Shown here piece by piece: positions 1 to 7,904 of a DNA stretch of 64,000 bases. A model generated the notes under the pieces. The model worked only from the letters and a program-made list of their open reading frames with translations. It had not been told where the DNA came from and ran no database searches. Within the stretch, counting starts at the first letter, position 1. Every line of letters starts with the position of its first letter. The stretch covers positions 62,001 through 126,000 of the forward strand of contig CALHWE010000012.1 in the NCBI GenBank assembly GCA_938036785.1. Reading direction: 5' to 3'. The position numbers were made by a program, and so were the translations under genes. This DNA is from an uncultured Candidatus Saccharibacteria bacterium (GTDB lineage: Bacteria; Patescibacteriota; Saccharimonadia; Saccharimonadales; Saccharimonadaceae).

Positions 1-644
1 TCGACCATCGCTTGGCCGCTGGATTGACGCTGACGGTGGAGGAGATTGAGTACGATCCAAACCGCAGTGCACGCATTGCCCGCGTGAAGGATCAGCACGG
101 TCTCTACCACTACATCTTGGCTGATACTCAAATGACCAAGGGCAAGGTGCTTCAGACTGGTGCCAATGCGCCAATCGAGGCGAGCAACCGCATGCCACTG
201 GCTAACATCCCGGTTGGTAGCCAGATCTACGCTATTGAGATCAACCACGGTAAGGGTGCTCAGATGGTGCGTAGCGCTGGTACTAAAGCCCAGCTCATGG
301 CTAAAGAAGACGGCTACGCCATGGTGCGAATGCCTAGCGGTGAGGTGCGTAAGTTCCGCCTTGAGTGCGAAGCCAGCATTGGTGTAGTGGGCAACGTCCA
401 GCATCAGAATGTTAAGCTTGGCTCGGCCGGTCGCCGCCGCCGTATGGGCTGGCGTCCAAGCGTCCATGGTAAGGCTATGAACCCAGCCGATCACCCAATG
501 GGTGGTGGTGAAGGCAAGACGGGTCCTGGCCGCATTCCGAAGACGCCATGGGGTAAGCCAGCAATTGGCTTCAAGACCCGCCGCCGCAAATCAACGAATA
601 AGATGATTGTCCGCAGTCGTCACGAAGCTAAGAGGAAGAGGTAG
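1..644 (+). CDS. rplB: 50S ribosomal protein uL2, 5' truncated by window edge
   Basis: Core large-subunit protein at the peptidyl-transferase region and the inter-subunit bridge. The reading frame is open from base 3 with no stop upstream, so the N-terminal part (roughly the first 60 residues of a ~275-residue protein) lies outside the window. Visible are the EYDPNRSARIA block of the OB-fold, the SH3-like domain, and the C-terminal signature MNPADHPMGGGEG followed by TPWG and a basic tail. The His of DHP (E. coli H229) is kept, while the next His of the common DHPHGG form is Met here. The TTG at 12 is internal, not a start. rpsS follows after three bases. Identity is certain. Confidence 0.97.
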   Translation, partial: DHRLAAGLTLTVEEIEYDPNRSARIARVKDQHGLYHYILADTQMTKGKVLQTGANAPIEASNRMPLANIPVGSQIYAIEINHGKGAQMVRSAGTKAQLMAKEDGYAMVRMPSGEVRKFRLECEASIGVVGNVQHQNVKLGSAGRRRRMGWRPSVHGKAMNPADHPMGGGEGKTGPGRIPKTPWGKPAIGFKTRRRKSTNKMIVRSRHEAKRKR

Positions 645-647
645 TCT

Positions 648-914
648 ATGAGTCGTTCACTCAAAAAAGGCCCATTCGTCGACGCGAAGCTTGCCAAAAA
701 AGTGGCAGCGCTGAAAGTTGGCGACCGCACCGTGATAAAGACCTGGGCCCGCAGCAGCACGATCACGCCAGAGATGGTGGGGTTCACCTTTGCAGTGCAC
801 AATGGTCGGGTGCATGTGCCGGTGCTGATTACAGAAAATATGGTTGGCCACAAGCTCGGTGAGTTTAGCCCAACCCGTAAGTTCCGCAAGCACGGTGGAA
901 AGGATAAGAAGTAA
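648..914 (+). CDS. rpsS: 30S ribosomal protein uS19
   Basis: Binds 16S rRNA in the 30S head next to S13. At 88 residues it is close to the family's ~92. It opens with SRSLKKGPFVD, the hallmark N-terminus of S19, and contains the ITPEMVGFTFAVHNG and GHKLGEFSPTR blocks. An AGAGG site precedes the ATG. Its TAA shares one base with the rplV start (TAATG), so translation of the two is probably coupled. Confidence 0.98.
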   Translation: MSRSLKKGPFVDAKLAKKVAALKVGDRTVIKTWARSSTITPEMVGFTFAVHNGRVHVPVLITENMVGHKLGEFSPTRKFRKHGGKDKK

Positions 915-1348
915 TGGCCGCATCACAGACACAACAGGGGTCGAGCGATGCACCAGCCATCGTTCGGGCGCACATCAAGGGTATAGACCAGACCCCGCGC
1001 AAGGTTAGCATTGTTGCTAGCCTGGTGCGTGGCCGCAGTGTGGCCGATGCACTGGTCATTCTTGATCACACCCCACGCCGCGCTGCACTGCCCGTCAAGA
1101 AGGCAATTGCCAGCGCCCAAGCCAACGCCATCAACAACCATGGCCTTGACCCACGCAGTTTGCATATCCACAGCCTTAGCGTGACTGCTGGCCCACGCCT
1201 GCGCCGCTACAAGCCAGCCAGCCGCGGCCGGGCTCAGCCATTCCAGAAGCGCTCGAGCCATATCTTGGTTGAGGTGAGTGGTGTGGAGAAGCAGGTCAAG
1301 AAGGCACCCGCCAAAGCAACCGATACAGCCAAGAAAGGAGACAACTAA
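914..1348 (+). CDS. rplV: 50S ribosomal protein uL22
   Basis: L22 lines the peptide exit tunnel with its long beta-hairpin. The core reads RKVSIVASLVRGRSVADALVIL, and the hairpin tip lies near residues 90-110 (RLRRYKPASRGRAQPF). At 144 residues it is longer than the usual ~110, with about 20 extra N-terminal residues and a Lys/Ala-rich C-terminal tail. It overlaps the rpsS stop by one base, and rpsC starts directly after its stop. Confidence 0.97.
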   Translation: MAASQTQQGSSDAPAIVRAHIKGIDQTPRKVSIVASLVRGRSVADALVILDHTPRRAALPVKKAIASAQANAINNHGLDPRSLHIHSLSVTAGPRLRRYKPASRGRAQPFQKRSSHILVEVSGVEKQVKKAPAKATDTAKKGDN

Positions 1349-1990
1349 ATGGGCCAAAAAGTAAACCCAGTCAGTTTCCGCCTCCAAGTCCACAAAAACT
1401 GGAGCTCGCGTTGGTTTGGCCAAAACAAGCGCGACTTTGCGGCTTGGTTGGCAGAAGACATCAAAATCCGTGAGCTGATCGAAGCTCGCTATGCAAGCCG
1501 GCCAACGATTGACCGGATCGAGATTGAGCGCAGCCCAAACCAGATTACCATCGCAATTCACACTGCCAAGGCTGGTGTGGTGATTGGCCGCGGTGGGGCT
1601 GGCGTGACAGAGCTCAAGCGACAAATCGAGAAGATCGCCAGCTTGCCAGTCCGTATCAATATTGAAGAGGTTCGTCGGCCAGAGCTCAGTGCCAAGCTGG
1701 TGTCGGAGAATATCGCTCGCCAGCTCGAGCGCCGCGCCAACTTCCGCCGCGCCGTCAAGATGGCTGCTCAGAACACCATGAATAGTGGTGCCAAGGGTAT
1801 CCGCATCGAGGTAGCCGGCCGGCTCAACAACGCCGAGATGGCACGCCGCGAGAAGGTCATCGAGGGCTCGGTGCCACTGCACACCTTGCGGGCCGATATC
1901 GACTTCCACACCGCACGGGCCAACTGCCCTGGCGTGGGTATCGTCGGCGTCAAGGTCTGGATCTATAAGGGTGAAAGGAGTGCGAAGTAA
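1349..1990 (+). CDS. rpsC: 30S ribosomal protein uS3
   Basis: Helps form the mRNA entry tunnel and has helicase activity with S4 and S5. It starts MGQKVNPVSFRLQ, typical for S3. A KH domain carries the GRGGAG loop around residue 77, and the C-terminal domain contains GAKGIRIEVAGRLNNAEMAR. At 213 residues it lacks the extended C-terminal tail of the E. coli protein. AAAGGAG lies just before the ATG. Confidence 0.98.
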   Translation: MGQKVNPVSFRLQVHKNWSSRWFGQNKRDFAAWLAEDIKIRELIEARYASRPTIDRIEIERSPNQITIAIHTAKAGVVIGRGGAGVTELKRQIEKIASLPVRINIEEVRRPELSAKLVSENIARQLERRANFRRAVKMAAQNTMNSGAKGIRIEVAGRLNNAEMARREKVIEGSVPLHTLRADIDFHTARANCPGVGIVGVKVWIYKGERSAK

Positions 1991-2403
1991 TGTTGCTACC
2001 AAAGAAAACAAAATTTCGCAAAGTCCGCATCGGCAAGAACCGAGGCAACGCCACACGGGGCAACTACATTGCCTTTGGTGACTATGGCCTGCAGAGCCTG
2101 AGCAACGAGCGCGTCACAAGCCGCCAGATCGAGGCAGCGCGCCAGGCAATGACCCGCTACGTCAAGCGTGGTGGTAAGATCTGGATTCGGATCTTCCCAC
2201 ACACCCCGGTGAGCCGCAAGCCACTGGGTCTGAAGATGGGTGGCGGTAAGGGTAACCCTGAGTTCTTTGTTGCGAAGGTCAAGAATGGCACTGTAATGTT
2301 TGAAATGAAGGGTGTGCCAGAGGATGTCGCCCGCGAGGCAATGCGCCTGGCGAGCCACAAGCTCCCCGTCAAGACACGCTTTATTAAGAAAGAGGAGGCC
2401 TAG
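1990..2403 (+). CDS. rplP: 50S ribosomal protein uL16
   Basis: Sits near the A site and helps place the tRNA elbow. MLLPKKTKFRK at the N-terminus, ARQAMTRYVKRGGKIWIRIFP and the KGNPEFFVAKVK block identify L16. Its 137 residues match the family length of 136-140. It overlaps rpsC by one base (TAATG) and is followed at two bases by rpmC. Confidence 0.98.
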   Translation: MLLPKKTKFRKVRIGKNRGNATRGNYIAFGDYGLQSLSNERVTSRQIEAARQAMTRYVKRGGKIWIRIFPHTPVSRKPLGLKMGGGKGNPEFFVAKVKNGTVMFEMKGVPEDVAREAMRLASHKLPVKTRFIKKEEA

Positions 2404-2405
2404 CG

Positions 2406-2609
2406 ATGGCAGAGAATGCAGCCCCTGCAACAGAGGTCAAGAGCCTCGAGACACTCCAGCAAGAGCTGGCCGCCAAGCGCGCCGATCTGCTTGAGGCCCA
2501 GCGTGGCCACCGGGCGGGTGAGCTCGCTAACCCGCGGATCCTTGGCGTGTATCGCCGAGAGATTGCGCAGATACTAACGGAAATTAATCAGCGGAAAGGA
2601 ACAAACTAA
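2406..2609 (+). CDS. rpmC: 50S ribosomal protein uL29
   Basis: Small two-helix protein at the exit-tunnel rim, near the binding site of trigger factor and SRP. It has 67 residues with an acidic, Ala-rich N-terminal extension before the core. The core includes LEAQRGHRAGELANPRILG, a variant of the usual R.....Q..NP..I...R pattern. GAGGAGG precedes the start, and its stop overlaps the rpsQ ATG. Position between rplP and rpsQ supports the call. Confidence 0.95.
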   Translation: MAENAAPATEVKSLETLQQELAAKRADLLEAQRGHRAGELANPRILGVYRREIAQILTEINQRKGTN

Positions 2610-2899
2610 TGGCCAAGACATTGACCGGCGTTGTTTCCTCGGCCGCGGGCAACAAGACCATCACGGTGACCGTGACCAGCCGCGAAACACACCCTATTTA
2701 CGGCAAGCAATACACCGTCACCCGTAAGTATGCTGCTCACGACGAGACAAACGATGCCAATGTTGGTGATACGGTGCGGGTCATTGAGACACGCCCGATC
2801 AGCAAGCGCAAAGCATTTCGGCTCGATGCCGTGCTCAAGCGCTCGCAGGGCTCGATTGAGCTCAAAAACGATGACGCAGGCGAAGAGGAGGCAGCATGA
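2609..2899 (+). CDS. rpsQ: 30S ribosomal protein uS17
   Basis: Primary 16S rRNA binder with an OB-fold. The core shows KTLTGVVSSAAGNKTITVTV, HPIYGKQYTVTRKYAAHDE and GDTVRVIETRPISKRKAFRL. At 96 residues it carries a short acidic tail (DDAGEEEAA) beyond the usual ~84. Its last four bases overlap the rplN start (ATGA type), suggesting coupled translation. Confidence 0.97.
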   Translation: MAKTLTGVVSSAAGNKTITVTVTSRETHPIYGKQYTVTRKYAAHDETNDANVGDTVRVIETRPISKRKAFRLDAVLKRSQGSIELKNDDAGEEEAA

Positions 2900-3264
2900 T
2901 CCAGCAAGAATCTCGCCTTAAGGTAACAGACAACAGTGGTGCAAAGTCTATTCTCTGCATCCGCGTGCTGGGTGGTACTCGGCGTCGCTACGCCCGGGTG
3001 GGCGATGTGATTGTCGCCAGCGTCAAAGACGCCAGCCCAACTGGCAACGTCAAGAAGAAGTCTATCGTTAAGGCGGTGGTGGTACGCACCCGCGACCAGA
3101 TCCGCCGCAAAGACGGCAGCACCATCTGCTTCGACGACAACGCTGCCGTTATTATTAACGACGACAAGACACCCAAGGCAACTCGTGTCTTTGGCCCTGT
3201 GCCACGCGAATTGCGCGACCTTGGCTATAGCAAGATCATTAGCTTGGCACCGGAGGTACTCTAA
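2896..3264 (+). CDS. rplN: 50S ribosomal protein uL14
   Basis: Forms bridges to the 30S subunit and is the docking site for the silencing factor RsfS. The 122 residues match the canonical length. It opens MIQQESRLKVTDNSGAKS and ends ISLAPEVL, both standard for L14. The start overlaps rpsQ by four bases. Confidence 0.98.
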   Translation: MIQQESRLKVTDNSGAKSILCIRVLGGTRRRYARVGDVIVASVKDASPTGNVKKKSIVKAVVVRTRDQIRRKDGSTICFDDNAAVIINDDKTPKATRVFGPVPRELRDLGYSKIISLAPEVL

Positions 3265-3587
3265 TGGCACAGCGCATCAAAAAGGACGATATCGTCAAGA
3301 TCATCAGTGGTGACGACAAAGGCACGACGGGCAAGGTGCTGGCCGTTAACCCCGCTCAGCAGACTGCATTGGTCGAGGGCGTGGGGCTGCGACACCGCCA
3401 TGTCAAGCCAAGCCAGCTTAACCCACGTGGTGGTACCAAGGAGATTCATGTGCCCGTACCACTGAGTAAGCTCGCTCTCGTTGTTGACGAAGCAGCTGGC
3501 ACGACGAGCCGCATTGGCTATACTATTAATGCTGAGGGCGCTAAGGTACGCGTCGCTCGGCAACTGAACAACAAGGAGGTCAACTAA
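3264..3587 (+). CDS. rplX: 50S ribosomal protein uL24
   Basis: Assembly initiator with a KOW motif: DIVKIISGDDKGTTGKVLAVNP at residues ~8-29. The 107-residue length is normal. Later blocks RHVKPSQLNPRGGTKEIHVP and IGYTINAEGAKVRVAR fit the family. It overlaps rplN and rplE by one base each (TAATG). Confidence 0.97.
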   Translation: MAQRIKKDDIVKIISGDDKGTTGKVLAVNPAQQTALVEGVGLRHRHVKPSQLNPRGGTKEIHVPVPLSKLALVVDEAAGTTSRIGYTINAEGAKVRVARQLNNKEVN

Positions 3588-4168
3588 TGGCGAAGGCAAC
3601 TGCATCCGCCGCTCCGACTCCTCGCTTGAAAGCCTTGTATCTGGATCAATACCGCAAGGAACTCCAGGCCGAATTAGCCTTGAGCAATGTGCACCAAGTG
3701 CCCAAGCTCGAGAAGATTGTGGTCAGCGCAGGAATCGGCAAGCACAAAGAAGACAAGCGCTACCACCAACTGGTACGCAACACGATTACCAAGATCACTG
3801 GCCAAGCACCGGTTGATCGCTTGGCCAAGAAGTCGATCGCTGGCTTCAAGATCCGTGCTGGCATGGGTGCGCCGATTGGCGTGAGTGTGACGCTGCGCGG
3901 TGCTCGGATGTACGAATTCCTCGACCGGCTGGTCAATGTCAGCCTGCCGCGGGTGCGCGACTTCCACGGCGTGGGGAGCAAGTTCGACAAGGGTGGCAAC
4001 TACAACCTTGGCATTACCGACCAGAGTATTTTCCCCGAGCTCACCTTTGAGGAGACGCAGATCGTGCATGGCCTCCAGGTGACGATTGCCATCGAGCAGG
4101 GTAGCCCAGTGGCAAGCCGGGCACTGCTGGAGAAGTTTGGTCTGCCGTTTGAGAAGGAGGGGAAATAG
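3587..4168 (+). CDS. rplE: 50S ribosomal protein uL5
   Basis: Binds 5S rRNA and contacts P-site tRNA. At 193 residues it has a short Ala-rich N-terminal extension before the usual ~180. Diagnostic blocks are LEKIVVSAGIG, AGFKIRAGMGAPIGVSVTLRG and RDFHGVGSKFDKGGNYNLGI. A GAAGGAGG site near its end serves rpsN. Confidence 0.98.
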   Translation: MAKATASAAPTPRLKALYLDQYRKELQAELALSNVHQVPKLEKIVVSAGIGKHKEDKRYHQLVRNTITKITGQAPVDRLAKKSIAGFKIRAGMGAPIGVSVTLRGARMYEFLDRLVNVSLPRVRDFHGVGSKFDKGGNYNLGITDQSIFPELTFEETQIVHGLQVTIAIEQGSPVASRALLEKFGLPFEKEGK

Positions 4169-4171
4169 CGT

Positions 4172-4441
4172 ATGGCTAAGAAATCAATGATCGCACGCGA
4201 TCGCAAACGCCAAAAGATGATCGAGAAATTCGCTGCCAAGCGCGCTGAGCTCAAGGCGGCGGGCGACCTCGATGGCCTGCAAAAGCTGCCGCGCAACTCC
4301 AGCCCAACCCGCTGGAAAAACCGCGATGCCCTCAGTGGTCGGCCACGTGGCTATATGCGCCGCTTTGGCCTGAGTCGCATCAACTTCCGCGAGAAGGCAT
4401 CGAAGGGCGAAATCCCAGGCATTACAAAGAGCAGTTGGTAA
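4172..4441 (+). CDS. rpsN: 30S ribosomal protein uS14, zinc-free (C-) type
   Basis: Head protein of the 30S. It has 89 residues with KSMIARDRKRQ at the start and RPRGYMRRFGLSRINFREKA near the end. The sequence contains no cysteine at all, so it is the long zinc-independent form rather than the short four-Cys form. It sits in its normal place between rplE and rpsH. Confidence 0.96.
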   Translation: MAKKSMIARDRKRQKMIEKFAAKRAELKAAGDLDGLQKLPRNSSPTRWKNRDALSGRPRGYMRRFGLSRINFREKASKGEIPGITKSSW

Positions 4442-4459
4442 CGGAAAGGAGATAGAGTT

Positions 4460-4861
4460 ATGAGTTTACAATCAACTGACCCAATCGCGGATCTCCTCAC
4501 CCGAATCCGCAACGCTGCGATGGTTGGCAAGACAGAAGTCCGTGTGCCCACCAGCAAGCTCAAGCAAGTTGTAGCCGAGCAATTGGTCAAGAATCACTAC
4601 CTAGCAGATGCTACCGTCGAGGCTGGTAAGCCACGCGGTACATTGGTTGTCACCATCAACCGCGCTGGCGAGAGCCCAGCCTTTACCGAGCTGGCCCGGG
4701 TGTCTAAGCCAGGCCGCCGCGTGTATGTGGCTGCTGCTGACATTCCTAAGGTCAAACAAGGCCGCGGTATTGTCCTCGTTAGCACCAGCAAGGGTGTCAT
4801 GACTGGTGGCGAAGCAGCCAAGCACAAGCTTGGTGGCGAAGTGCTGATGAAGATCTACTAA
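4460..4861 (+). CDS. rpsH: 30S ribosomal protein uS8
   Basis: Primary binder of the 16S central domain; in E. coli it is also the translational repressor of the spc operon. It has 133 residues, starts with DPIADLLTRIRNA and carries the ISTSKG-type loop near the end (LVSTSKGVMTGGEAAKHKLGGE). GGAAAGGAGA precedes the ATG. It is the last gene before a terminator, although rplF would normally follow directly. Confidence 0.98.
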   Translation: MSLQSTDPIADLLTRIRNAAMVGKTEVRVPTSKLKQVVAEQLVKNHYLADATVEAGKPRGTLVVTINRAGESPAFTELARVSKPGRRVYVAAADIPKVKQGRGIVLVSTSKGVMTGGEAAKHKLGGEVLMKIY

Positions 4862-4883
4862 TCCGTACATTGCCAGCAAAATG

Positions 4884-4916
4884 AAAGCGCCGAGGAGCAG
4901 ATCCTGGGCGCTTTTT
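4884..4916 (+). terminator. Rho-independent terminator after rpsH
   Basis: AAAGCGCC (4884-4891) pairs with GGCGCTTT (4907-4914) and runs into a T-stretch. It ends the first half of the split ribosomal operon. Confidence 0.85.
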
Positions 4917-5146
4917 GTGATAGATAGCACGCGGCATTATCGCGGTGGTGCGTACGATGAACCTCAAAAACCTTGCTCAGTACTCACCGGTCATCTCTTC
5001 ATACTCCCTCCTCAGAAACGCTCAAAGGGTCGATAGTTCTCAAACATCGACCTCTCGACGCCAGGGCTGATCGATTCTCACGCTCCAGCAGATGAAGTGA
5101 TGAGAGAGGCTGTGAGGTTTATAGTATCTCACGCCGATGTCCCAAT

Positions 5147-5974
5147 TTAATAAGAGGGAGCAGCAGCTATCATCGCTGCTACCATACCAATGTACCCGAG
5201 AGGCAGAGGTGGCAGCACAATGAGTGCTGCGCGTAGTAAGATGGGCACGTCTTTTCGCCTCACGGCAAAGTATAGAGCAAACAGCAGTACGTTTACTGCA
5301 GGTTGGAAATATGCTATTCCAAGAATCAAGTCTTGAGTGCTCGAATTATGACGAGTACCTCCCATAAATCCATCCAAAAGGTGTGCGCCAGATAGCTTAA
5401 CGAGAATACCGAACACCATTACAGATATAACAAATACACCAGCCGCCACCCCAACTGCTTGCAGCCACGTCAAACGGTCGATGAACCGAGGGAAGGGGTC
5501 GATTGGTATGTTCTTCGCCGCCTCAGTTTGGTGCTTTGGTGTGTCATCGTGAGGTTGCTTTGCCGCGCTTTGGGAGGCTGCGAGTTTTAAGAGATCTTGC
5601 CTAACAGAGAAGTGTATAATGATAGCCAGCGCACAGAGTGGAAATGTCACGAGAAAGATTGTAACTATGAACATAAGCATATTAATGACCGAGATGGCCG
5701 AAATAGGTGAATTATGATAGGTAGGGGATGATCCATGAATATAGCTTAAGCTGAACGCTAAACCCCACTCAATCACCATCGCTGATACATAGATACCACC
5801 GAGCCAGCCTAGCAATTGTGGCCACGTCATGCGATCAAAACACGAGCGGCGAGGTTGCTGCGCCAAGCTGTTTTGCTGATGTGCCGTCTCATGCTGAGGG
5901 TGTGGCGCGTCATCGTGACGCTGCGATATAGCATCGTGAGACGGTGATGGCGTGGGCGAAGAATCCTTATCCAT
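5147..5974 (-). CDS. Two-repeat membrane protein, unknown function
   Basis: 275 residues, family not recognised. An N-terminal ~45-residue stretch rich in His, Gln, Ser and Pro is followed by two homologous membrane units. Unit 1 starts FDRMTWPQLLGWLGGIYVSAMV (residues ~47-68) and unit 2 starts IDRLTWLQAVGVAAGVFVISVM. Each has a first helix, a loop, a second helix, then a basic exit (FSVRQDLL versus FAVRRKDVPILL). A polar linker joins them, and a last hydrophobic hairpin closes the protein. This looks like an internal duplication with four to six membrane helices. It lies on the opposite strand inside the gap of the spc operon. TATGAT ends six bases before the ATG with no ribosome site, predicting a leaderless mRNA. 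Confidence 0.75.
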   Translation of the reverse strand: MDKDSSPTPSPSHDAISQRHDDAPHPQHETAHQQNSLAQQPRRSCFDRMTWPQLLGWLGGIYVSAMVIEWGLAFSLSYIHGSSPTYHNSPISAISVINMLMFIVTIFLVTFPLCALAIIIHFSVRQDLLKLAASQSAAKQPHDDTPKHQTEAAKNIPIDPFPRFIDRLTWLQAVGVAAGVFVISVMVFGILVKLSGAHLLDGFMGGTRHNSSTQDLILGIAYFQPAVNVLLFALYFAVRRKDVPILLRAALIVLPPLPLGYIGMVAAMIAAAPSY

Positions 5975-5980
5975 AGCAAC

Positions 5981-5986
5981 ATCATA
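5981..5986 (-). promoter_or_regulatory. -10 box, leaderless start of the 5147-5974 gene
   Basis: TATGAT on the minus strand ends six bases before the ATG at 5974. No Shine-Dalgarno sequence lies between them. Confidence 0.6.
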
Positions 5987-6249
5987 GCATATAGTGGCAT
6001 CCCTTTCTATTTATTTCAATAAGCTTGTAAGGCTATCTCTTGGTAGAGTTGTAGGGTAATAGGAATAAGGACTGTTGAGGGTCAGAGGCTCATAACGCAG
6101 CACGTGGGGTGCTCTTCCTGTGGTGGAGGGCGCATTTGTATGGTTGTGTGGATTTGGGAGCTGTGGATACAATATGTAATCAGTTGACATTAGGCGAAAT
6201 AGAGAGTATGGTATAGACCAATAGTGAATAATACAGATGTAGGCGCATT

Positions 6250-7776
6250 ATGACACATGAGATACCAATCCCAGGTAGACTACAAGAGCCAAAGGGCCCT
6301 CATATACCAAAGCAGCCAAGTGATTTTCAGCAGACATTCAGGGCATTGAAGGATCGTGTAGCAGATGACCCATCGCATTATAACACTGCACTTGCTCAGC
6401 TAGATACTTTCGATTTTGCAGGCAGTGCAACAACAAAACAAGTATACCAATGGGACCTCTCTGCGCTGATTGCGGAGCAAAGTGAAGTGGTCGATCCAGC
6501 GGTGGTTGACCAAGCGCGAACAACAATGAGGACAGTGTTGGACGACTGGTTTGATAATCATACGTCGTCGCATCCAGATCTGCTGCACTACCAAGAGCAG
6601 CTGGGGTTTGTCTTGCCAACGAAGGATGATTTTGCTAAGTTTATGCATAACCACCCGCGGATCGGTGAGGACCAATGGCAACTGAATGATATATTTACTT
6701 CGTGGCGAGATGCATATTGCGATATGCGCTTGCGACAGGCCGATGCAAAAGTATTTCCGGCTGGCCGAGAGCTTGCTCGTGCGCTCCGAGTAGCTGGGGT
6801 GGATCGTATCGATTTTGCTGAACAATGGCAGGCGAAAGACGGTATCGCAGAGGCGATTGGTGCCGCAAAGAGTAATACAGATGAGCAAGCTCGGCAGCTT
6901 GATACATCCCGTCGGCAAGATATGGAACAAAGCGTGTTATGTCGCCAGTGCTTCTTATACGATAGCCTTGAGGAGCTTGCAGCTGATTTACGTCAGTTCT
7001 ATATGCCATTTGGTAGCGAGATGGACGAGGAAGTTCTGCAGCGTGTCATTCTTGATCCACTAAAAAGACATAGTATTCCAGAGCTTGCAGTCCGACAGTA
7101 TGAGCAATTTCGACAGACAAATGGCTATGAAGACGAGTGCCCCTGGCTAGAAGAAATTAAGCGCTGGAGCGTGATTAAGGCTGGTACGCACGAAGATGAT
7201 AGCTATATCTATCAGGTAGAATTATCCTCTCAGGCGGACACCGATCGGTTTGCTGTCTATTGTGACAAATCAAGCACTGGTGGCGATGTAGCGCGCATCA
7301 GTCTGAAGCCGATGCTTATACCATATGAAGAATTGCGCCTGATGACTCATATAAATGACCCTCTCACCCAGGACGAGTTTGACCAAATGCGGCAGCAAGC
7401 AGAGCGCAATGGCATTGAGCCAACTGAGTTCACTTACGACACTGAGGTTACCAGAAAGAGCATAACACAGTGGTCATTTCCTGAGGAGACACACACGGAG
7501 CTGATGGAGATCCTCCGAACCTATGGTGTAGAAGTAGACTATATTACAAGTGGGCGAGGTTCTGAGCTACAGAGAAACTTTGGTTTTGCGCTCGTACGAG
7601 AAGTAAGAGAGGCCTTGCATAGTGAAGCAGACGATGGAGAAGGCAACGACGATACGATAACAACATATCACATAAAAATGCCAGAGAAGTATAGTCTTGA
7701 AATCGCCAACCCATCCGAAGATACTGTCGCCAAGATAGGGGCGTTGCGCCGGCTCATATCTCGGCGGAGTTTGTAA
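6250..7776 (+). CDS. Unrecognised 508-residue cytosolic protein
   Basis: No family recognised. There is no signal peptide or membrane segment. The protein is acidic, rich in Gln, Asp and Glu, and looks mostly helical. It begins MTHEIPIPGRLQEPKGP. The C-terminal ~110 residues (from about TEVTRKSITQWSFPEETHTEL) look like a separate alpha/beta domain ending in a basic helix (ALRRLISRRSL). The ATG has only a weak AGG upstream. It lies in the accessory block between rpsH and rplF, and codon use appears less uniform than in the ribosomal genes. Function cannot be assigned. Confidence 0.7.
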   Translation: MTHEIPIPGRLQEPKGPHIPKQPSDFQQTFRALKDRVADDPSHYNTALAQLDTFDFAGSATTKQVYQWDLSALIAEQSEVVDPAVVDQARTTMRTVLDDWFDNHTSSHPDLLHYQEQLGFVLPTKDDFAKFMHNHPRIGEDQWQLNDIFTSWRDAYCDMRLRQADAKVFPAGRELARALRVAGVDRIDFAEQWQAKDGIAEAIGAAKSNTDEQARQLDTSRRQDMEQSVLCRQCFLYDSLEELAADLRQFYMPFGSEMDEEVLQRVILDPLKRHSIPELAVRQYEQFRQTNGYEDECPWLEEIKRWSVIKAGTHEDDSYIYQVELSSQADTDRFAVYCDKSSTGGDVARISLKPMLIPYEELRLMTHINDPLTQDEFDQMRQQAERNGIEPTEFTYDTEVTRKSITQWSFPEETHTELMEILRTYGVEVDYITSGRGSELQRNFGFALVREVREALHSEADDGEGNDDTITTYHIKMPEKYSLEIANPSEDTVAKIGALRRLISRRSL

Positions 7777-7892
7777 CAAACCCCCAGCCTTGCTTTTTTA
7801 TCAAAAATACCGCATACTAATGCACAAGCACTCAGAACGAAAGTAAAAAACGAAGCGAAGTATCACCAGTATCATCCTGCGAAGTAACGTCA

Positions 7893-7898
7893 TATAAA
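7893..7898 (+). promoter_or_regulatory. -10 box, leaderless TTG start at 7905
   Basis: TATAAA ends six bases before a TTG codon that opens a 292-codon frame. No ribosome-binding site is present. Confidence 0.5.
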
Positions 7899-7904
7899 GA
7901 CCAG

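Noticed and set aside
923..2056. 377-codon open frame on the minus strand
   Set aside because: Lies wholly opposite rplV, rpsC and rplP, whose protein identities are certain; a codon-bias shadow.
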